Assembly: GCF_900446215.1 (NCBI RefSeq)
Contig: NZ_UAQZ01000001.1
Location: 1,612,001-1,676,000 of the forward strand
Direction: 5' to 3'
Source of the DNA: Burkholderia cenocepacia
GTDB taxonomy: Bacteria; Pseudomonadota; Gammaproteobacteria; Burkholderiales; Burkholderiaceae
DNA: 64,000 nucleotides
Shown here: positions 36,053-45,478 of the stretch, piece after piece
How positions within the stretch are numbered: position 1 is the stretch's first letter
Layout of the letters: every line of letters starts with the position of its first letter
Made by a program: the position numbers and the translations under genes
The notes under the pieces: generated by a model
What the model was told of the DNA's origin: nothing
What the model saw: the letters and a program-made list of their open reading frames with translations, nothing else
Database searches by the model: none

Positions 36053-38176
36053 TCAGAACCGGTAGTTCGCCAGCACCTCGACGCGCCGGTCGTTGCCGAG
36101 CAGATACTGCGTCTCGTTGTAGTACGCGGACTGCACGTAGCGGCGATTGAACACGTTGTACGCGCGGGCGGTGATCGTCGTGTCCTTGCGCGGTTTCCAC
36201 GCGAGGCCGAGGTCGACGGTCGTGTACGACGGCATCACGAGCTGGTTCGCGGTATCGGCGAACCGCTTGCCGACGTACTTGACGCCCGCGATGCCGGTCC
36301 AGTCCGGCGCGAAGCGCCAGCTTATCCACAGGTTCGCGAGCCGCTGCGGCACCGACACCGGCACGTTGCCCGCGCGCGACACGGTCGTGCCGCCGGACGA
36401 CTGCTGGAAATCGTCGTATTTCGCGCGCAGGATCGACACGTTCGCATCGACGCGCCAGTCCTTCGCGATCTCCGCGCCGACCGTCGCCTCCAGCCCGCGC
36501 GATGACTGCTGGCCGACCTGGATCGACTGGTTCGGATTCACCGGGTCGGCCGTCAGGAGGTTACGCTTCACGATCCGGTACGCGGCGAGCGTCCATTCGG
36601 CCTTGCCGTCGAGGAACGACTGCTTCACGCCGATCTCGATCTGCCGGCCGGTCGCGAGCGTGAAGTTGGCCTTCGACGCATTCAGCGACAGCAGCGAGCT
36701 GACCGGATCGGCCGCGACCGAATACTGGCCGTATACGGCGAGGCCGGGCCGCACGTCGTACACGGTGCCGAGGCGCCAGCCCGTGTTCGCGAATACCTTC
36801 GTGAACGCGCCGCCGTTCACGAGATCGTCGCGGTTCACGCTCGCATGGTCGTAGCGCAGCCCGCCGATCACCGACCAGCGCGGCGTGATCTCGAGCCGGT
36901 TCTCCGCGAACAGCGCGTACTGGTTCGACTGGCTACGGTACTTCGGAAACGTGCCGGCCGTGTTGAGGAAACTGCCCGGATCGACGTTGAACGGATCGAC
37001 CGTCGACGTGCCCGCATACGGCGAATTGTTGTCGTGCTGGAACGTCGTGTGGTTGAACTCGACGCCCGCCGAAAACGTGTTGCGCATCCCGAACAGCGCG
37101 CTGCCGACGGTGGCCGTCGTCACGTTGCCGTATTGTTCCTGGTCGTGAAAGATCTCCGTGTAGCTGCTGCGCCGCGCCTGCGCGCTCGACGGCAGGTACG
37201 TGTAGTACTCGGCGTCCTTCCAGTGACGGTTGCTCTTCATCCGGTACAGCGTGCTCGTCACGTTCAGCGCGTCGCTCGGCTGCCAGTTCGCCGAGACGGT
37301 GGCCCAGCTGTCGCGGAACGCGATGTCGGCGTCGCCGACGTTGTAGTTTTTCTTGTCGAGCGCGCGATCGCGCGCACCGTCGACGAGCGGCACACCGAAA
37401 TACTGCATCGGATGCATGAAGCCCTGCGCATACGACGCCGTCACGTACAGGTCGGGCGTCACGTCGTAGCGCAGCGCGCCGGACACCGACAGGTTGCGCG
37501 AGTCGCCGCGATCGACCCAGTTCGACGAGCGGTTGCCGCTGACGTCGAAGCGGTACGACAGCTTGTCGTTGATCGCGCCGCCGCTGCCGAACGCGGCGCG
37601 CGCCGTGCCTTCGGTGCCGCCGCCGACCTGCAGCTCGTTGCGGATCGGCGTGCGCGTCGGCTTCTTCGGCACGATGTTGACCACGCCGCCGATCGCGCCT
37701 TCGCCGTAGATCACCGAAGCGGGGCCGCGCAACACGTCGATGTGGTCGACTGACCACGTGTCGAACGGGAACGTGACGCCGATCGCGCCGTACGGGCGCA
37801 TGCCGTCGTAGAGCTGCGTGACCGACGATGCACCGACGAAGCCGCGCGCGGCGAGCTCCGAGTTGCCGTTGCCGGGATGCGGCGATGCGCTGATGCCGGC
37901 GGCGCGGCTCACGGCGTCGATGATCGAGTTGTCGCCGCGCGTGTCCAGCGTCGCGCGGTTGATCTGCTCGACGCTCGCGGGCGTTTCGAGCGGCGACAGC
38001 CCGAGATGGCTGCCGGTGTCGAGCGGTTGCGTCAGGGCGGGCGCCTTCTGCGCGTCGACGAGAATCGGCGCGAGCGTGGCGCCGGCACCGTCGACGCCGC
38101 GTTCCTGTGCGTGGGCCTGCCCGGCCGGCGAGAGCGCCGCGAGCACGGCGGCGGGCAGCATCGATTTGAACTTCAT
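36053..38176 (-). CDS. TonB-dependent receptor, siderophore or metal-chelate type
   Basis: 707 residues. Signal peptide about 1-23 (ending QAHAQ), plug domain with ETPASVEQINRATLDTRGDN and IDVLRGPASVIYGEGAIGGV, then a 22-strand barrel ending VLANYRF. It imports a chelate across the outer membrane using TonB energy. It is last in a minus-strand group with a PepSY membrane protein and a DUF2946 protein. Homology class is ferric siderophore receptor, but the His/Met-rich partner and DUF2946 also permit copper; no Fur box was found. Confidence 0.9.
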   Translation of the reverse strand: MKFKSMLPAAVLAALSPAGQAHAQERGVDGAGATLAPILVDAQKAPALTQPLDTGSHLGLSPLETPASVEQINRATLDTRGDNSIIDAVSRAAGISASPHPGNGNSELAARGFVGASSVTQLYDGMRPYGAIGVTFPFDTWSVDHIDVLRGPASVIYGEGAIGGVVNIVPKKPTRTPIRNELQVGGGTEGTARAAFGSGGAINDKLSYRFDVSGNRSSNWVDRGDSRNLSVSGALRYDVTPDLYVTASYAQGFMHPMQYFGVPLVDGARDRALDKKNYNVGDADIAFRDSWATVSANWQPSDALNVTSTLYRMKSNRHWKDAEYYTYLPSSAQARRSSYTEIFHDQEQYGNVTTATVGSALFGMRNTFSAGVEFNHTTFQHDNNSPYAGTSTVDPFNVDPGSFLNTAGTFPKYRSQSNQYALFAENRLEITPRWSVIGGLRYDHASVNRDDLVNGGAFTKVFANTGWRLGTVYDVRPGLAVYGQYSVAADPVSSLLSLNASKANFTLATGRQIEIGVKQSFLDGKAEWTLAAYRIVKRNLLTADPVNPNQSIQVGQQSSRGLEATVGAEIAKDWRVDANVSILRAKYDDFQQSSGGTTVSRAGNVPVSVPQRLANLWISWRFAPDWTGIAGVKYVGKRFADTANQLVMPSYTTVDLGLAWKPRKDTTITARAYNVFNRRYVQSAYYNETQYLLGNDRRVEVLANYRF

Positions 38177-38216
38177 TGTTTCGGTTTCCTTCGAATGGGG
38201 GAAGCGCTTGCGTCGA

Positions 38217-39686
38217 TCACGCCGCGGCGCGCGCGGCGCGGCCGAACAGCAGTCGGTCGAGCAACCAGACCGCGACGATCGTCAGTCCCATCAGCGGGAA
38301 CACGATGCCGAGCAGCACGAGCCCGGCGATCCAGCCGCGCATCGGCGGCGTGCCGCGTTCGCGCGACGGTGCGCCCAGCGTCCCGGCCGGGCGGCGCTTC
38401 CACCACATCACGGTGCCCGTGACGGCCATCGCGGCCAGCCCGAGCGACAGCACCGCGCAAATGATCTGGTTCGCGAGGCCGAAATAGCGGCCCATGTGCA
38501 GCGACGTGCCGTACGACACCGCTTTCGATACCGCGCCGTAGTCGCCATAGCGGATGTCCTTCAGGACCGCGCCGCTGTACTGGTCGACGTAGATCGTGCG
38601 TTCGGCCTTCGGGTCGGCCGGGAAGTACGACGCGGTGAACACGCCGTCCGCGCCGGACGGCAGCGCGAGCGTGTAGCCGCTCGTCACGCCGAGCCCGGCG
38701 ACGATCGCGATCGCGCGGGCCAGCGGCAGCGGCGCGGGCGTCGGCGCGGACGGCGAATGCGGCACGGGCACGTTGCCGACCGCCCACGGCGTTTGCGGCA
38801 ACGGCAGGTCGTCCATCACCATTCCCGGCATCGATTCGCCGGAATCGTGGTGATGGCCGGACGGCGCGGTGGCCTGCGCAGGCGCCTGCCCGGCCGTCGC
38901 GGCGGCACCGGGGCGCGTCGAGCGTACCGACGCGCCGCCCCATGCGCCTTCCGGCGCGCCGAGGTTCACGGTCGCGGCGAGCGCCTTGAAGTTCTTGCCC
39001 CACGAGCCCGACCACGGCAGCCCGGTCAGGATGAACGCGACCGTGCCGGCCGCGAGCCAGATGCCGGCCGTCGCATGAAGGCTCTTCCACAGCGGCCGGC
39101 CGCGCAGCGACAGGTCGGGCCGCAGCGCGCGCCCGACGCGTGCCGCGCCGCGCGGCCACCACAGCGCGATGCCGGTGCCGATCATCACGAAGGTCCAGCA
39201 GGCGGCGAGCTCCATCAGCCACTCGCCGGTCTTGCCGAGCAGCAGCTTGCGATGCAGCATCCGGTCGACCTGCATGAAGCGGTTCTCGACGCTCAGCGTG
39301 CCGAGCACGCGGCCGTCGTACGGGCTCACGTACACGCTCTCGCGGCTGCCGTCGCGCAGCCGAAAAACATACTCGGCGCTGCGGTCCGGCGCGGTGGCGA
39401 CCTGCACGGATACCGGCGTCGCGTCGGCCGGCATCGCGGTGCGGGCGCGGGCGAGCAGCGTGTCGGCATCGAGCCGCGGCGTCGCGCGCGGTTCGACGAC
39501 CAGCCGGTGCGGATACAGCAGCGGCTCGATCTGCGGCTGGAAGCCGTACAGCGTGCCCGTGATCGCGAGGATCACGAGGAACGGCATCACGAACAGGCCG
39601 GCATAGAAATGCCAGCGCCAGAGCGTCCGGTAACCGGCGCTGGCGGAACGGGCGGGCGCGACGGCCCGATCGACGGTGGTCGACAT
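38217..39686 (-). CDS. PepSY-associated inner membrane protein
   Basis: 489 residues with four main membrane segments and PepSY domains in the periplasmic loops (GTLYGFQPQIEPLLYPHRLV; later YVSPYDGRVLGTLSVENRFM). Family members reduce ferric siderophores or supply reducing power beside TonB receptors. Unusual is a periplasmic insert around residues 275-295 with GHHHDSGESMPGMVMDD, a His/Met-rich run typical of copper ligands. The receptor gene follows 40 bases downstream, so they are co-transcribed. Confidence 0.85.
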   Translation of the reverse strand: MSTTVDRAVAPARSASAGYRTLWRWHFYAGLFVMPFLVILAITGTLYGFQPQIEPLLYPHRLVVEPRATPRLDADTLLARARTAMPADATPVSVQVATAPDRSAEYVFRLRDGSRESVYVSPYDGRVLGTLSVENRFMQVDRMLHRKLLLGKTGEWLMELAACWTFVMIGTGIALWWPRGAARVGRALRPDLSLRGRPLWKSLHATAGIWLAAGTVAFILTGLPWSGSWGKNFKALAATVNLGAPEGAWGGASVRSTRPGAAATAGQAPAQATAPSGHHHDSGESMPGMVMDDLPLPQTPWAVGNVPVPHSPSAPTPAPLPLARAIAIVAGLGVTSGYTLALPSGADGVFTASYFPADPKAERTIYVDQYSGAVLKDIRYGDYGAVSKAVSYGTSLHMGRYFGLANQIICAVLSLGLAAMAVTGTVMWWKRRPAGTLGAPSRERGTPPMRGWIAGLVLLGIVFPLMGLTIVAVWLLDRLLFGRAARAAA

Positions 39687-39892
39687 GGTGTGAACTCCTC
39701 GTATGCGTCGAGCGGCGGGACCGGCGCGGGCCGGCGGCCGTCAACGTGCGTCGCACCCGCGTGCAGGCCGCACCGCGGCAGGCGGCGCGGCACGTTGCGC
39801 GGACGATGCGCAGGGCGGCGTCGCCCGCGCGATGCGGGCTGGCGGGTGAACGCGTGAATCAGGTCGGGTGAAACGAACGGCGTGAACGCGCG

Positions 39893-39908
39893 TGCACGTC
39901 GACGTGCA
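39893..39908. promoter_or_regulatory. Perfect 16-bp palindrome TGCACGTCGACGTGCA
   Basis: Lies in the 242-base gap between the DUF2946 stop and the PepSY start. It could be an operator for the receptor unit or simply a hairpin; no T-run follows. Confidence 0.35.
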
Positions 39909-39928
39909 TGCGCCACGGGGTGGAACGT

Positions 39929-40414
39929 TCAGCAGAACCGAGGAGGGGCGCGGGAGGGCGGGCGATCGTCGAATAGCGATCGCACGAAAGGAAGACTGTC
40001 GAAGTGAACGCGGAAGCGTCGGGGAACCGCCGCGGGAAACAGCAGCACCAGCAGCACGAACGATGCGAGCGCGGTGAACAGCGCGGCGCCGAATGCGCAC
40101 AGGCTGTCGCCGTTGCCGGAAGACGCCGCCTTGTCGGCGTGCGCGTCATGCTTCAGTGCATCGACGAGCGCCAGCGCGTCGTTGGCCGGCGTGATCGGCG
40201 CGCTCGCGTCGAAGCGGGCGGCCAGCGCGGCGGCGGTGACGATCAGCGGGCCCTGGCCTGAACACAGCACCACCGAGCCCGCATCCGGACCGTCCGGATC
40301 GAGCATCACGGCGCCCGACATCAGCGCGCGGGACAGCAGCGTCACGAGGAGGAACCCCCACAGCCACTGTCGTGCGACGCCTGGCCGGAGCAGGAAGCGG
40401 CGAAGTGCGTTCAT
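39929..40414 (-). CDS. DUF2946-like membrane protein
   Basis: 161 residues. The N-terminal segment QWLWGFLLVTLLSRALMSGA is membrane-inserted, followed by VVLCSGQGPLIVT, a His/Asp-rich loop (DALKHDAHADK), a second hydrophobic segment (LFTALASFVLLVLLFPAAVP) and a basic Pro/Arg tail ending FC. This order is that of DUF2946 proteins, often next to copper-linked TonB receptors. It precedes the PepSY and receptor genes. ATG 40414 is the start that exposes the membrane segment; a longer in-frame start adds 35 unlikely residues. Confidence 0.75.
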   Translation of the reverse strand: MNALRRFLLRPGVARQWLWGFLLVTLLSRALMSGAVMLDPDGPDAGSVVLCSGQGPLIVTAAALAARFDASAPITPANDALALVDALKHDAHADKAASSGNGDSLCAFGAALFTALASFVLLVLLFPAAVPRRFRVHFDSLPFVRSLFDDRPPSRAPPRFC

Positions 40415-40496
40415 GGCGCGCGATTGTACCTCCGTTTGCGTGGAGGGGCAGGCGGGCCGTGCGTGTGCGGGGTGGGTCGAGGTGGGTCGGGTTGCG

Positions 40497-40700
40497 TCAG
40501 ACGGGACCGGAGTCCACACCCGATTGGTCTTCTTCGGTTGCGTCGTCGGCTGGCAGACCGGGGAGGTCGGCCGTCGACAGTCGCCTCATCGCGCGTTCGG
40601 TGTCGTTCGGGTCGAGGTGTTTCCGTGCGTTGCGCCCGTATTGCTTCACGAAGAGGCCGGGCTCGCCGGCCAGCCGGGATGTCCGGTTTCCGATGCGCAT
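40497..40700 (-). CDS. Small basic/acidic hypothetical protein (FVKQY type)
   Basis: 67 residues. The core EPGLFVKQYGRNARKHLDPN followed by a helical MRRL and acidic C-terminus resembles short hypothetical proteins common in Burkholderia with FVKQYxRKAQ...DPND. No signal or membrane segment. Start support is weak. Function unknown. Confidence 0.5.
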   Translation of the reverse strand: MRIGNRTSRLAGEPGLFVKQYGRNARKHLDPNDTERAMRRLSTADLPGLPADDATEEDQSGVDSGPV

Positions 40701-40788
40701 GCGGCGAGGTTATCCGGCATGCGAGCGCATCGCGGACGGCCGGCGCCGGCACGACGGCCGTGTGCGGCACGCGCTCCGTTGCGCCGGC

Positions 40789-41112
40789 TCACACCGGATA
40801 CGCATCGTCGACCTTGAGGTTCGCGAGCCGGAACAGCGTGCGCAGCGTCTGCGGATGAATGTCGCGGTGCGCGGCGAGCGACGTCAGCATGAAATCGAGC
40901 ACCTTCGCGTAGCGCAGCAGCACGAGGCAGCGCGCGAGATCGGGCGTGCGGCCGCGCATGTCTTCGGCGAGCGTGACCATTTGCGTCGACAGCGTGCGCG
41001 CCATCTCGAGTTCCATCTGCTGTTTCTCGGTCCAGTCGGGCAGCGGCTGTTCGAGCACCTTCGCGAGGAAGAGCTGGAACGACGTATCGGACGAATTGGG
41101 CTGCGCATCCAT
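40789..41112 (-). CDS. Hypothetical helical protein
   Basis: 107 residues, predicted all-helical and leucine-rich (LFLAKVLEQPLPDWTEKQQM, later LARCLVLLRYAKVLDFMLTS), ending in LKVDDAYPV. No signal peptide. Codon use is typical of the window. I do not recognise a characterised family. The upstream 588 bases contain little else. Confidence 0.65.
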   Translation of the reverse strand: MDAQPNSSDTSFQLFLAKVLEQPLPDWTEKQQMELEMARTLSTQMVTLAEDMRGRTPDLARCLVLLRYAKVLDFMLTSLAAHRDIHPQTLRTLFRLANLKVDDAYPV

Positions 41113-41700
41113 GAAGGGCCTCGTTGCGTGTGCACATCGTACGGGCGTAGCCGTTGGGGCGCCCGCGGGTGAATTCATGTCCGCGCGCCAGCGCGGCTTC
41201 TGCCCGAACGGAATGCAGATTCCGTACCAGCGCCGCCGGACGATTGTTGAGCAATGTTGAGCCGCGCTCCCGCATCGGTCGGCGAGTCCCGCCGGGACTG
41301 GATCGGGCTGGCGATCGAGGAGGGCGTCTACGCGCGCACGGCGGGCGGCGTCGGGCGCCTGCAGCGGCGCGACGAGGTGAAATGCTTCACGGATGTAACG
41401 TAACGCAGGTATCCGGCACGTCGCGCGTTTCCGTCGGCGCACGGCCGGCACGGCGCGTGTCGCGCGGTTCGGCCACGCCCGCCGTGCGTCCGCCGACGGG
41501 ACCCGGCCGCGGGGAACGCGTGCCGCTGCGTCGCGCGAACCGGCGGCGGACGCGCCGGTTGTTTCAAAACAGAGACGGTCCGGCGTGCGGCGATCGGTTG
41601 CATGACCACGCAACTGGCCCAGCGATCGGCCGCACAATTGTCCATGGGCAGACGGCGCGGGTTTGCCAACAATCTCCGAACCATCCCCGCGAGATTCGAC
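41113..41700. other. Gene-poor gap before the LysE-type exporter
   Basis: 588 bases. The only candidate is a 49-residue ORF at 41254-41403 (separate entry). The last 100 bases contain the promoter for the LysE-type gene, with no clear boxes. Confidence 0.4.
41254..41403 (+). CDS. Possible 49-residue ORF
   Basis: Starts MLSRAPASVGESRRDW, ends DEVKCFTDVT. About four in five codons end in G or C, as in real genes here, but the ribosome binding site is poor and no family is recognised. May be a remnant. Confidence 0.22.
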   Translation: MLSRAPASVGESRRDWIGLAIEEGVYARTAGGVGRLQRRDEVKCFTDVT

Positions 41701-42333
41701 ATGAGCGTCCACACCTTCTTCTCGGCCAATCTGCTGCTCGCCTACACGGCCTATTTCATCGGCACGGCCAGCCCCGGGCCGAGCAATCTCGCGATCATGT
41801 CGGTCGCCGCGAACCAGGGCCGCAAGGCGGCGCTGGCGTTCGCGCTCGGCGTGATTTCAGGGTCGATGTTCTGGGCGACGGTGGCGGCGCTCGGCGTATC
41901 GGCCGCGCTGCTCGCATGGTCGAAGCTGCTGATCGCGATCAAGGTCTTCGGCGGGCTGTACCTGCTGTGGCTCGCGTTCAAGTCGGCGCGCACGGCGCTG
42001 GCGGGGCCGCCGGCGGCATCGGCGAACGCGGCGCGCGAGCAGCGGCTGTCGCGCTTCTACGTGCGCGGCGCGATGCTGCACCTGACCAATCCGAAGGCGA
42101 TTCTCGTGTGGGTGTCGATCGTCGCGCTGTCGTCGAACGGCGCGGGCGGCGCGCACGGCGCCGTCGTGCCGGGCTGCCTCGCGATCGGCTGCGCGGTGTT
42201 CGGCGGCTATGCGCTGGTGTTCTCGATGGACGGTGCGCGCCGGCTGTACGTGCGCGGCCGGCGTGCGATGGAGGCGTGTCTGGCCGTCGTGTTCGGCGTG
42301 GCGGGGGTGCGGCTGCTGGTGACGAACGTGTGA
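41701..42333 (+). CDS. LysE/RhtB-family amino acid exporter
   Basis: 210 residues, about six membrane segments. YFIGTASPGPSNLAIMSVAA is the signature of the family, followed by the conserved GRKAALAFALGVISGSMFW and HLTNPKAILVWVSIVAL. Members export homoserine, threonine, lysine or related amino acids by proton exchange. No neighbouring regulator is visible. ATG 41701 is assigned by the family start; the upstream Shine-Dalgarno sequence is weak. Confidence 0.88.
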   Translation: MSVHTFFSANLLLAYTAYFIGTASPGPSNLAIMSVAANQGRKAALAFALGVISGSMFWATVAALGVSAALLAWSKLLIAIKVFGGLYLLWLAFKSARTALAGPPAASANAAREQRLSRFYVRGAMLHLTNPKAILVWVSIVALSSNGAGGAHGAVVPGCLAIGCAVFGGYALVFSMDGARRLYVRGRRAMEACLAVVFGVAGVRLLVTNV

Positions 42334-42563
42334 GGTGTCGCGCGCCGGCTGCGCGGGCCGCGAGAGGCGGTCAGCCCGCGCAATCGTCGCGCCGGTGACG
42401 GCGTCGTGCGTGCCGTCGATACCGGCGTGGCCGACGTGCCGGTTGACGTGCCCGCATCGGGCCTCGCACCGCCCGCTGCTGCGCGACCCGTGCAACGGCG
42501 AGGGCCGCGTCTTTCCGGGTACAGTGTCGGGCAACCCATGAAGGATGCACGAGGTACCGGAAG

Positions 42564-43607
42564 ATGCTGATGGTTCGTCTTTTGCGCTGGTTCGGTGTGC
42601 TGGCGGGACTGTGTGCCTGCACTTCGGTGTTTTCCGCCGATCCGGCGACAAGCAATCCGCTGCTGTCCAAAGTACGTCCGTGGTGTATCGGCCGCCTGGT
42701 GTTCGATCGGCCGGTTTCGAGCGAGATCTCGAGTCAGCGTTACGCGTACCGCGGGGAGCAACTGCTCACGACGCACGAGGTGCCGCCGGATGCCTACCAG
42801 GCCGCCATCGCCGCTCGCGAGCAGGTGATGCGTACCCGGCTGCGCGCGAATCCGGTCGAGATGGATCGGAAGACCCGTCACGCGTGGCTGGAAATGGCCT
42901 TTTCCCCCGTACCGGATTCGCGTGTTTTCGTCTTCAACGAAGCGGCGGCGAAATCCGTCACATTGCCGTTCGATACCGAAGGCTATCTGTACGCGAACCG
43001 CACGCTCGTCCGCACGACGGGCAGCATCGGCGCCGATGCGCTGGATCGTGTCGAGGGCGTCTATGACGACACGTTCCGGCGCATCCGGATGCGCGACAAC
43101 TGGGTCGTACCGACCGAACCGGGCTTCTGCTTCGACGGCGGGATTGTGACCGGATCGTCCACCTACCCCGAAGAAGTCAGGCAATCGTTCGCGTTGATGC
43201 CGGGCCGACCGGCGCTGCTCGTGATCCAGTCGCGCAATGCCTTCGGCGACGATCGCGAGCAGCCGTTCAGCCGTACGCTGCCCGCGTTGCGCGCGAAATT
43301 CGATCGCCTGCCCGGAAGCCATCGTCTCCTGCGCGAGGGGAAACGGTCGATTGCCGGCATGGATGCCGAGGAAGTGCTGTTCGAGCTCCGGGACGGCGCC
43401 GTCACGGCTTATCGCTTCTACCTGCTCGCGCCGGGCAATGCCGCCACGCTTGCGCAGCCGCATACCGCGATCGAGATGCTGCTGGGCGTGGCCGGGCAGA
43501 GCGACTTGCCGCCGGCGCAGGCCACCTCGCCGGTCGATGAGGCGCGCGCGCTGCAGGCATGGGACACGCTGCTGAACGGCCTGCACGCGCGACCGGGCGC
43601 GATCTGA
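42564..43607 (+). CDS. Exported Tli4-like protein (putative type VI secretion immunity)
   Basis: 347 residues with an N-terminal signal (about 1-25; the Cys residues in GLCACTSVFS could be a lipoprotein site). The mature start WCIGRLVFDRPVSSEISSQ and the later FCFDGGIVTGSS, RPALLVIQSRNAFG pattern resemble the Tli4 family of immunity proteins against T6SS lipase effectors. No effector, VgrG or DUF4123 gene is adjacent, so it would be an orphan immunity gene. GAGG lies nine bases before ATG 42564. Assignment is by weak motif memory. Confidence 0.5.
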   Translation: MLMVRLLRWFGVLAGLCACTSVFSADPATSNPLLSKVRPWCIGRLVFDRPVSSEISSQRYAYRGEQLLTTHEVPPDAYQAAIAAREQVMRTRLRANPVEMDRKTRHAWLEMAFSPVPDSRVFVFNEAAAKSVTLPFDTEGYLYANRTLVRTTGSIGADALDRVEGVYDDTFRRIRMRDNWVVPTEPGFCFDGGIVTGSSTYPEEVRQSFALMPGRPALLVIQSRNAFGDDREQPFSRTLPALRAKFDRLPGSHRLLREGKRSIAGMDAEEVLFELRDGAVTAYRFYLLAPGNAATLAQPHTAIEMLLGVAGQSDLPPAQATSPVDEARALQAWDTLLNGLHARPGAI

Positions 43608-43698
43608 CCGGCGGCGGTGATGCGGGCGACGCGGGCGATGCGTTCGACCGGACGCCCCGCCGCGCCATGCACGGCGGGGGCCCCGCATCGAAGCGGCT

Positions 43699-45327
43699 TC
43701 AGAAAATGAAGCCCGTATTGATGAACTTCGAGTGGTGATCCGACACGATCGAGTCGAGCAGCTGCTTGCTGCCGTCGGTCTGCTTCGCCGCGACCATCGA
43801 GCGGATCGAGAACGCGCGCAGCGCGTCGCTCACCGACAGCGTGCCCTCGGCCGAATCCTTGCGTCCGGCGAACGGGAACACGTCGGGCCCGCGCTGGCAC
43901 TGACAGTTGATGTTCACGCGGCACACCTGGTTCACGAGCGGATCGACGAGCGCGCCGATCTGCGCCGGATCGGAACCGAAGATGCTGACCTGCTGGCCGT
44001 GCTCCGACGTCGTCACGTAGTCGAGCGCGGTTTCCACGTCGTCGAACGGCGCGACCGGAATGATCGGCCCGAACTGCTCCTCGCGGTACAGCTTCATTCC
44101 TTCGGACACCGGATACACGACGGCCGGGTAGAACAGCGTCTTGCTGAATTCGCCGCCCTGATGGTTGACGACCTGCGCGCCCTTCGCCCTCGCGTCGTCG
44201 ATCGCGTCCGTCATGTACGCGGTGCGATGCATGCCGGGCAGCGGGGTGATGCTGACGCCTTTTTCCCACGGCATGCCGATCTTCAGCTGTTCGAGCGCGG
44301 CGGTGAAGCGCTTCAGGAATTCGTCGACGATCGAGCGATGCACGAGCAGCATCTTCAGCGCGGTACAGCGCTGGCCGTTGAACGACAGCGCGCCGAGCAG
44401 GCACTCCTTCACGGTGAGGTCGAGATCGGCGTCGGGCAGCACGATCGCCGCGTTCTTCGCATCGAGACCGAGGATCGCGCGCAGCCGGTGCGACTTCGGG
44501 TGCTGCTTCTTCAGGTGATCGGCGACCTTGCTCGAGCCGATCAGCGCGAGCACGTTGATCTTGCCCGATGCGAGCATGTGCGGCACGACCACCGCGCCCG
44601 GCGCGTAGATCGTGTTGATCACGCCCTTCGGGAACGCGTCGCGGAACGCTTCCAGCAGCGGCTCGAACAGCAGCGTGCCGTACTGCGGCGGCTTGAACAC
44701 CACGGTGTTGCCCATCAGCAGCGCGGGGATCAGCGTCGCGAAGGTTTCGTTCAGCGGATAGTTGTACGGGCCCATGCACAGCACGACGCCGAGCGGCGTG
44801 CGGCGGATCTGGCCGATCGTGCCCTCCGCGATCACGAAGCGCGAGTTCGCGTTGTCCAGCTCCTTCAGCGCGTCGATCGTCTGCGTCATGTACGTGACGG
44901 TGCGGTCGAATTCCTTCTGCGAATCGGCGAGGCTCTTGCCGATCTCCCACATGATCAGGTTCACGACGCGTTCGCGCTGCGCGACCATCCGCTTGATGAA
45001 ATCCTGCATGCACGCGATGCGCTGCTCGACCTTCATCGTCGGCCACTCGCCGCGGCCGGCGTCGTACGCGCGTACCGCGGCGTCGAGCGCCGCGTCGCTT
45101 TCCGTTTCGCCCATCACCGGATAGCTGCCGATCTCGACCTGCTCGACGCCGCCGTCCGGCTGCCGCACGCACACGGGCGACAGCACGGTCTTGGTCGCGC
45201 CGTCCCACGGTCGCAATTCGCCGTCGACGAGCGACACGCGCTGGTGAATCGGCGAAGCCAGCCGGAATTCGGCGGGGATGTCCTGTAAGGCGGGAAAGAG
45301 GTGCTGCAGGGAGGCGGAATCGGGCAT
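43699..45327 (-). CDS. Aldehyde dehydrogenase, non-phosphorylating GAPDH (GapN)-like
   Basis: 542 residues, aldehyde dehydrogenase fold. MGPYNYPLNETFATLIPALL, the Rossmann ALIGSSKVAD and catalytic Cys321 in SFNGQRCTALK are clear. The sequence is of the NADP-dependent glyceraldehyde-3-phosphate dehydrogenase type, which oxidises GAP directly to 3-phosphoglycerate. At the position of the usual general-base Glu the motif reads GLDAKNAAIVL, with Asp289 instead. ATG 45327 is the family-like start. An 8-bp-arm palindrome lies 134 bases upstream. Confidence 0.85.
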   Translation of the reverse strand: MPDSASLQHLFPALQDIPAEFRLASPIHQRVSLVDGELRPWDGATKTVLSPVCVRQPDGGVEQVEIGSYPVMGETESDAALDAAVRAYDAGRGEWPTMKVEQRIACMQDFIKRMVAQRERVVNLIMWEIGKSLADSQKEFDRTVTYMTQTIDALKELDNANSRFVIAEGTIGQIRRTPLGVVLCMGPYNYPLNETFATLIPALLMGNTVVFKPPQYGTLLFEPLLEAFRDAFPKGVINTIYAPGAVVVPHMLASGKINVLALIGSSKVADHLKKQHPKSHRLRAILGLDAKNAAIVLPDADLDLTVKECLLGALSFNGQRCTALKMLLVHRSIVDEFLKRFTAALEQLKIGMPWEKGVSITPLPGMHRTAYMTDAIDDARAKGAQVVNHQGGEFSKTLFYPAVVYPVSEGMKLYREEQFGPIIPVAPFDDVETALDYVTTSEHGQQVSIFGSDPAQIGALVDPLVNQVCRVNINCQCQRGPDVFPFAGRKDSAEGTLSVSDALRAFSIRSMVAAKQTDGSKQLLDSIVSDHHSKFINTGFIF

Positions 45328-45460
45328 GACGGTCTCGTTTGACGGGGGTGTCCGGGAAGGACGGGCGATGCGAATCCTGAGCTGAATGATCCTCGATCCT
45401 GAATCGGCATCATGACCTGCACGCGACGGCGCGTCACGCGGGAACGTGGCCGATTCAGCG

Positions 45461-45478
45461 AATGGAACCAGTTCCATT
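45461..45478. promoter_or_regulatory. Palindrome AATGGAAC-CA-GTTCCATT
   Basis: Perfect eight-base arms around CA, the size of a TetR-type operator. It lies 134 bases before the GapN-like start and is the best candidate for control of that gene, but no regulator is encoded next to it. Confidence 0.5.

Noticed and set aside
36845-37753. Long plus-strand ORF opposite the TonB receptor
   Set aside because: Arg/Val-rich shadow typical of GC-rich genes; the opposite frame is a full-length TonB receptor.
38869-39078. Plus-strand small ORF within the PepSY gene
   Set aside because: Shadow of the real minus-strand gene, no ribosome binding site.
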